This document shows, piece after piece, positions 6,098 to 7,605 of a stretch of DNA of 7,605 bases. The position numbers were made by a program, and so were the translations under genes. Where the stretch lies: positions 1-7,605 of the forward strand of contig JAOPYU010000341.1 in NCBI GenBank assembly GCA_025964455.1, given 5' to 3'. This DNA is from Thermoleophilia bacterium (GTDB lineage: Bacteria > Actinomycetota > Thermoleophilia > Gaiellales > SKUG01). Below the pieces are notes generated by a model. It searched no databases. It saw nothing but the letters and a program-made list of their open reading frames with translations, and was not told the origin of the DNA. The stretch's first letter is position 1. The number at the start of each line of letters is the position of its first letter.

Positions 6098-6255
6098 CAG
6101 TAATCGTCACATGTCCCGTGTGCGACCAGGACATCGATCTCAGCGACGACGTCGAGCTGAGCGAGGTCGTGGTCTGCTCCAACTGCGAGCGTGAGCTCGA
6201 GATCGTCGCGCTCGACCCGATGACGCTCGTCGAGTGGGACGAGGAAGAGAAGTAG
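6094..6255 (+). CDS. LysW-like small zinc protein (putative amino-group carrier)
   Basis: A 53-residue acidic protein. Two zinc-knuckle pairs, CPVC (C7, C10) and CSNC (C28, C31), flank an acidic DIDLSDDVELSEVV stretch, and the block ERELEIVALDPMTLVEW follows. This order, including the ELEVV-xLDP part, is that of LysW, the carrier whose C-terminal glutamate holds the substrate's amino group during lysine or arginine synthesis; AmCP relatives work in secondary metabolism. LysW normally ends in an acidic EDWGE-type tail. Here the tail reads EWDEEEK, so the last residue is Lys rather than Glu, though four acidic residues precede it. No other lysine-pathway gene is present. The ATG overlaps the MurD-like stop by 4 nt and its 3' end overlaps the PLP enzyme gene. 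Alternative: the zinc-ribbon half of a split threonine synthase. Confidence 0.82.
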   Translation: MTVIVTCPVCDQDIDLSDDVELSEVVVCSNCERELEIVALDPMTLVEWDEEEK

Positions 6256-7250
6256 CCGAGCCAGCCGGCATCTGGGCGTCACCGACGCCTGCTGCGAGCG
6301 ACGTGCCGGTCGAGCACCGTCGCACGCTCGGCGAGGGCGCATCGCCCCTCGAGCACAGCGCCGCGGATCCGCGCCTGCTGCTCAAGCGCGACGACCGCAA
6401 CCCGACCGGGTCCCACAAGGACCGCGCCGCCGCCTACCAGCTGGCGGCAGCCGCGGCGCGAGGCGACCGCGCCGTGACGATCAGCTCCTCAGGCAACGCC
6501 GCCATCGCCACGAGCCGCTACGCGGCGCTGCACGGGATGCCGGCGGTCGTGTTCGTGCATCCCGCCACCGATCCGGCCAAGCTCGCGTCGATCGACGGTG
6601 GGACGACCACCCTCATCGTCACCGAACGCGCGATCAACGGCGCCAAGCACCTCGCGCGCGAGCTGCGGATCCCGAACCTGCGCCCGTCCACCAACGACGA
6701 GGCGCTCGTGGGCTACGCGTCACTCGGCGAGGAGCTCGCGATCGAGCTGCCGGAGGAGATCGACACGGTCGTCATCTTCGCTACGAGCGGGGCGAGTGCG
6801 ATCGCCGTCGCGGATGCACTGGCGCGAACGCGTCCGCGGGTGCAGGTCCACATCGTGCAGGGCGAGGGCAACGCAGCCCTTGTCGACCCCGACTCCCAGG
6901 TGACCGACCAGAGCGCGCACGGCGCGGCCGCGGGACGGCTCGGTGTCAGGCGCAGCCGGCGCGGTCGCGAGCTGCGCGCGGCGATGGAGGCTACTGGCGG
7001 GGCGGGGCACGTGGCCACCGCCGCAGATGTCGCGGCAGCGCGCGAGCTCCTCGTCGCCGACGGCATCGACGTGAGCGACGAGAGCGCGGCGAACATCGCC
7101 GTCGCCCGGCGCCTCGCCGACGCGGGTCGCCACGTCTGCTGCGTCATCAGCGGCGCCCCCGCGGGCAGCACCGGCGTGCCGCCCCGCCGCATCGAGGTCG
7201 CCGACGAGCATGAGGCGCTGGCGGCGGTCCGGTCGCTGCTCGACGCGTAG
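6234..7250 (+). CDS. Threonine-synthase-like fold-type II PLP enzyme
   Basis: This 338-residue protein belongs to the tryptophan synthase beta / threonine synthase superfamily. Key parts: GIWASP (12-17), which fits the GIWRY element before the core; TLGEGASPLE (31-40); KRDDRNPTGSHKDR (51-64), with K62 the expected PLP Schiff-base lysine; the SSSGNAA loop (84-90), with N88; the TSGASA turn (184-189), where a glycine-rich phosphate loop is usual; and a C-terminal SGAPAGSTG (306-314). Family members do PLP-based beta- or gamma-replacement or elimination. His precedes K62, where threonine synthases usually have Phe. The GTG at 6234 is preferred because the GIWASP element lies upstream of the next GTG (6303). 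It has no evident Shine-Dalgarno and overlaps the LysW-like gene by 22 nt, so coupled translation is likely. Whether it makes threonine or acts on a carrier-bound amino acid cannot be told here. Confidence 0.83.
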   Translation: MGRGREVAEPAGIWASPTPAASDVPVEHRRTLGEGASPLEHSAADPRLLLKRDDRNPTGSHKDRAAAYQLAAAAARGDRAVTISSSGNAAIATSRYAALHGMPAVVFVHPATDPAKLASIDGGTTTLIVTERAINGAKHLARELRIPNLRPSTNDEALVGYASLGEELAIELPEEIDTVVIFATSGASAIAVADALARTRPRVQVHIVQGEGNAALVDPDSQVTDQSAHGAAAGRLGVRRSRRGRELRAAMEATGGAGHVATAADVAAARELLVADGIDVSDESAANIAVARRLADAGRHVCCVISGAPAGSTGVPPRRIEVADEHEALAAVRSLLDA

Positions 7251-7267
7251 CGCCCCCTTCCCCCCTT

Positions 7268-7288
7268 CCACTGGATCGATCTGAGTGG
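7268..7288. other. Weak hairpin after the operon (possible terminator)
   Basis: CCACT (7268-7272) and AGTGG (7284-7288) can pair around a loop containing the palindrome GATCGATC. A second weak stem is ACTGA/TCAGT (7300-7304 with 7312-7316). Neither is followed by a T-run, so intrinsic termination is unproven. They lie 17-66 nt after the last operon stop in an otherwise empty stretch. Confidence 0.25.
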
Positions 7289-7430
7289 TCCCCAGGGCAA
7301 CTGATCGCGTTTCAGTCGCACCAGCGGGCCGAGGGCTTCCGTTCACGAAGTGCCCATGGATGCGCAACCTGTCGACTTGGTCTCGACGATCTGCACTTCC
7401 ATCGCCGGAAGACGTGGGGAGGCGCCGGGA

Positions 7431-7442
7431 AACCGCGCGGTT
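7431..7442. repeat. 12-bp perfect palindrome upstream of the DUF2177 gene
   Basis: AACCGCGCGGTT is perfectly self-complementary and ends 59 nt before the ATG at 7502. It sits in the 251-nt gap (7251-7501), in which I see no gene or RNA element I can name. It is a possible operator. CpG-rich palindromes also arise by chance at this base composition. Confidence 0.3.
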
Positions 7443-7486
7443 CCACCGTTCGTAGGCAGGTGGGACGTGTGTCATCCCGACCGACC

Positions 7487-7493
7487 GGAGAGG
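7487..7493 (+). promoter_or_regulatory. Ribosome binding site of the DUF2177 gene
   Basis: GGAGAGG, 8 nt before the ATG at 7502, supports that start. This gene, unlike tetR and the operon's first gene, is led by a normal leader. Confidence 0.65.
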
Positions 7494-7501
7494 CTCGACC
7501 C

Positions 7502-7605
7502 ATGACCGTCGCCCTTGCGCTCAAGCTCTACTTCACCGCCCTCGCGATCTTCGTCGTGCTCGACATGATCTGGCTGACGGTGGTGGCGAACTCGCTGTAC
7601 AAGCG
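7502..7605 (+). CDS. DUF2177-family membrane protein, partial (5' end only)
   Basis: Only the first 34 residues are in the window. They form a hydrophobic first helix with LKLYFTALAIFVVLDMIWL, then VVANSLYK. The pattern LKLY...F...DMIWL...V...Y is the characteristic N-terminus of DUF2177, a multi-pass inner-membrane family of unknown function. The ATG at 7502 has a good ribosome site. It is on the same strand as the operon but 251 nt downstream, so it is probably a separate unit. The rest lies beyond the right edge. Confidence 0.75.
   Translation, partial: MTVALALKLYFTALAIFVVLDMIWLTVVANSLYK

Noticed and set aside
6094..6255. Calling the zinc protein a working LysW of lysine biosynthesis
   Set aside because: The terminal Glu is absent and no lysX, lysZ, lysY, lysJ or lysK neighbour is present. 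Only LysW-like is supported.
6713..7475. Minus-strand frames opposite the PLP enzyme
   Set aside because: No family motifs, and the plus strand has the PLP-fold motifs and G/C-biased third positions.

Overview
The window is a very GC-rich chromosomal stretch with strongly G/C-biased third codon positions, short intergenic gaps, overlapping stop/start codons and several starts that look leaderless (a TAnnnT hexamer 6-7 nt before the start codon). Together with the TetR, C40 peptidase and DUF2177 gene types this suggests an actinobacterium. A deep-branching lineage such as Thermoleophilia is my guess, and it is inference only. No tRNA, rRNA, CRISPR array, insertion sequence or phage gene was seen.

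Left part (1-2111, minus strand): a housekeeping block read leftwards, rph (RNase PH), rdgB (ITP/XTP pyrophosphatase) and a SanA/YdcF-type DUF218 membrane protein that runs off the left edge. rph and rdgB are frequent neighbours in bacteria. Middle part (2112-2909, plus strand): two small genes of unknown function. The first (125 aa) diverges from rph across an 84-nt gap that holds a 17-nt inverted repeat. The second (78 aa) resembles a stand-alone, degenerate sigma-70 region 2 and is preceded by an inverted repeat with 7-bp arms.

Right part (2922-7250): the most interesting region. A TetR-family regulator (minus) faces away from a four-gene plus-strand operon. The 66-nt gap between them holds two back-to-back leaderless-type promoters and a perfect 18-bp palindrome midway between their -10 elements, a convincing TetR operator. 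The operon encodes, in order: a cytoplasmic YkfC-like NlpC/P60 peptidase with an SH3b domain; a divergent MurD-type Mur ligase; a 53-residue LysW-like zinc protein with an acidic tail; and a threonine-synthase-like fold-type II PLP enzyme. The last three genes overlap the gene before them (4, 4 and 22 nt), so the set is probably co-translated. The combination of ATP-dependent amide ligase, small acidic carrier-like protein, PLP enzyme and gamma-glutamyl-type peptidase has the parts expected of a carrier-protein-tethered amino-acid pathway: attach, modify, release. It would be analogous to LysW/AmCP systems, but with a Mur ligase in place of the ATP-grasp LysX. That function is inferred from gene content.

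Right edge (7251-7605): a 251-nt non-coding stretch with weak hairpins and a 12-bp palindrome, then the start of a DUF2177 membrane protein that continues beyond the window.
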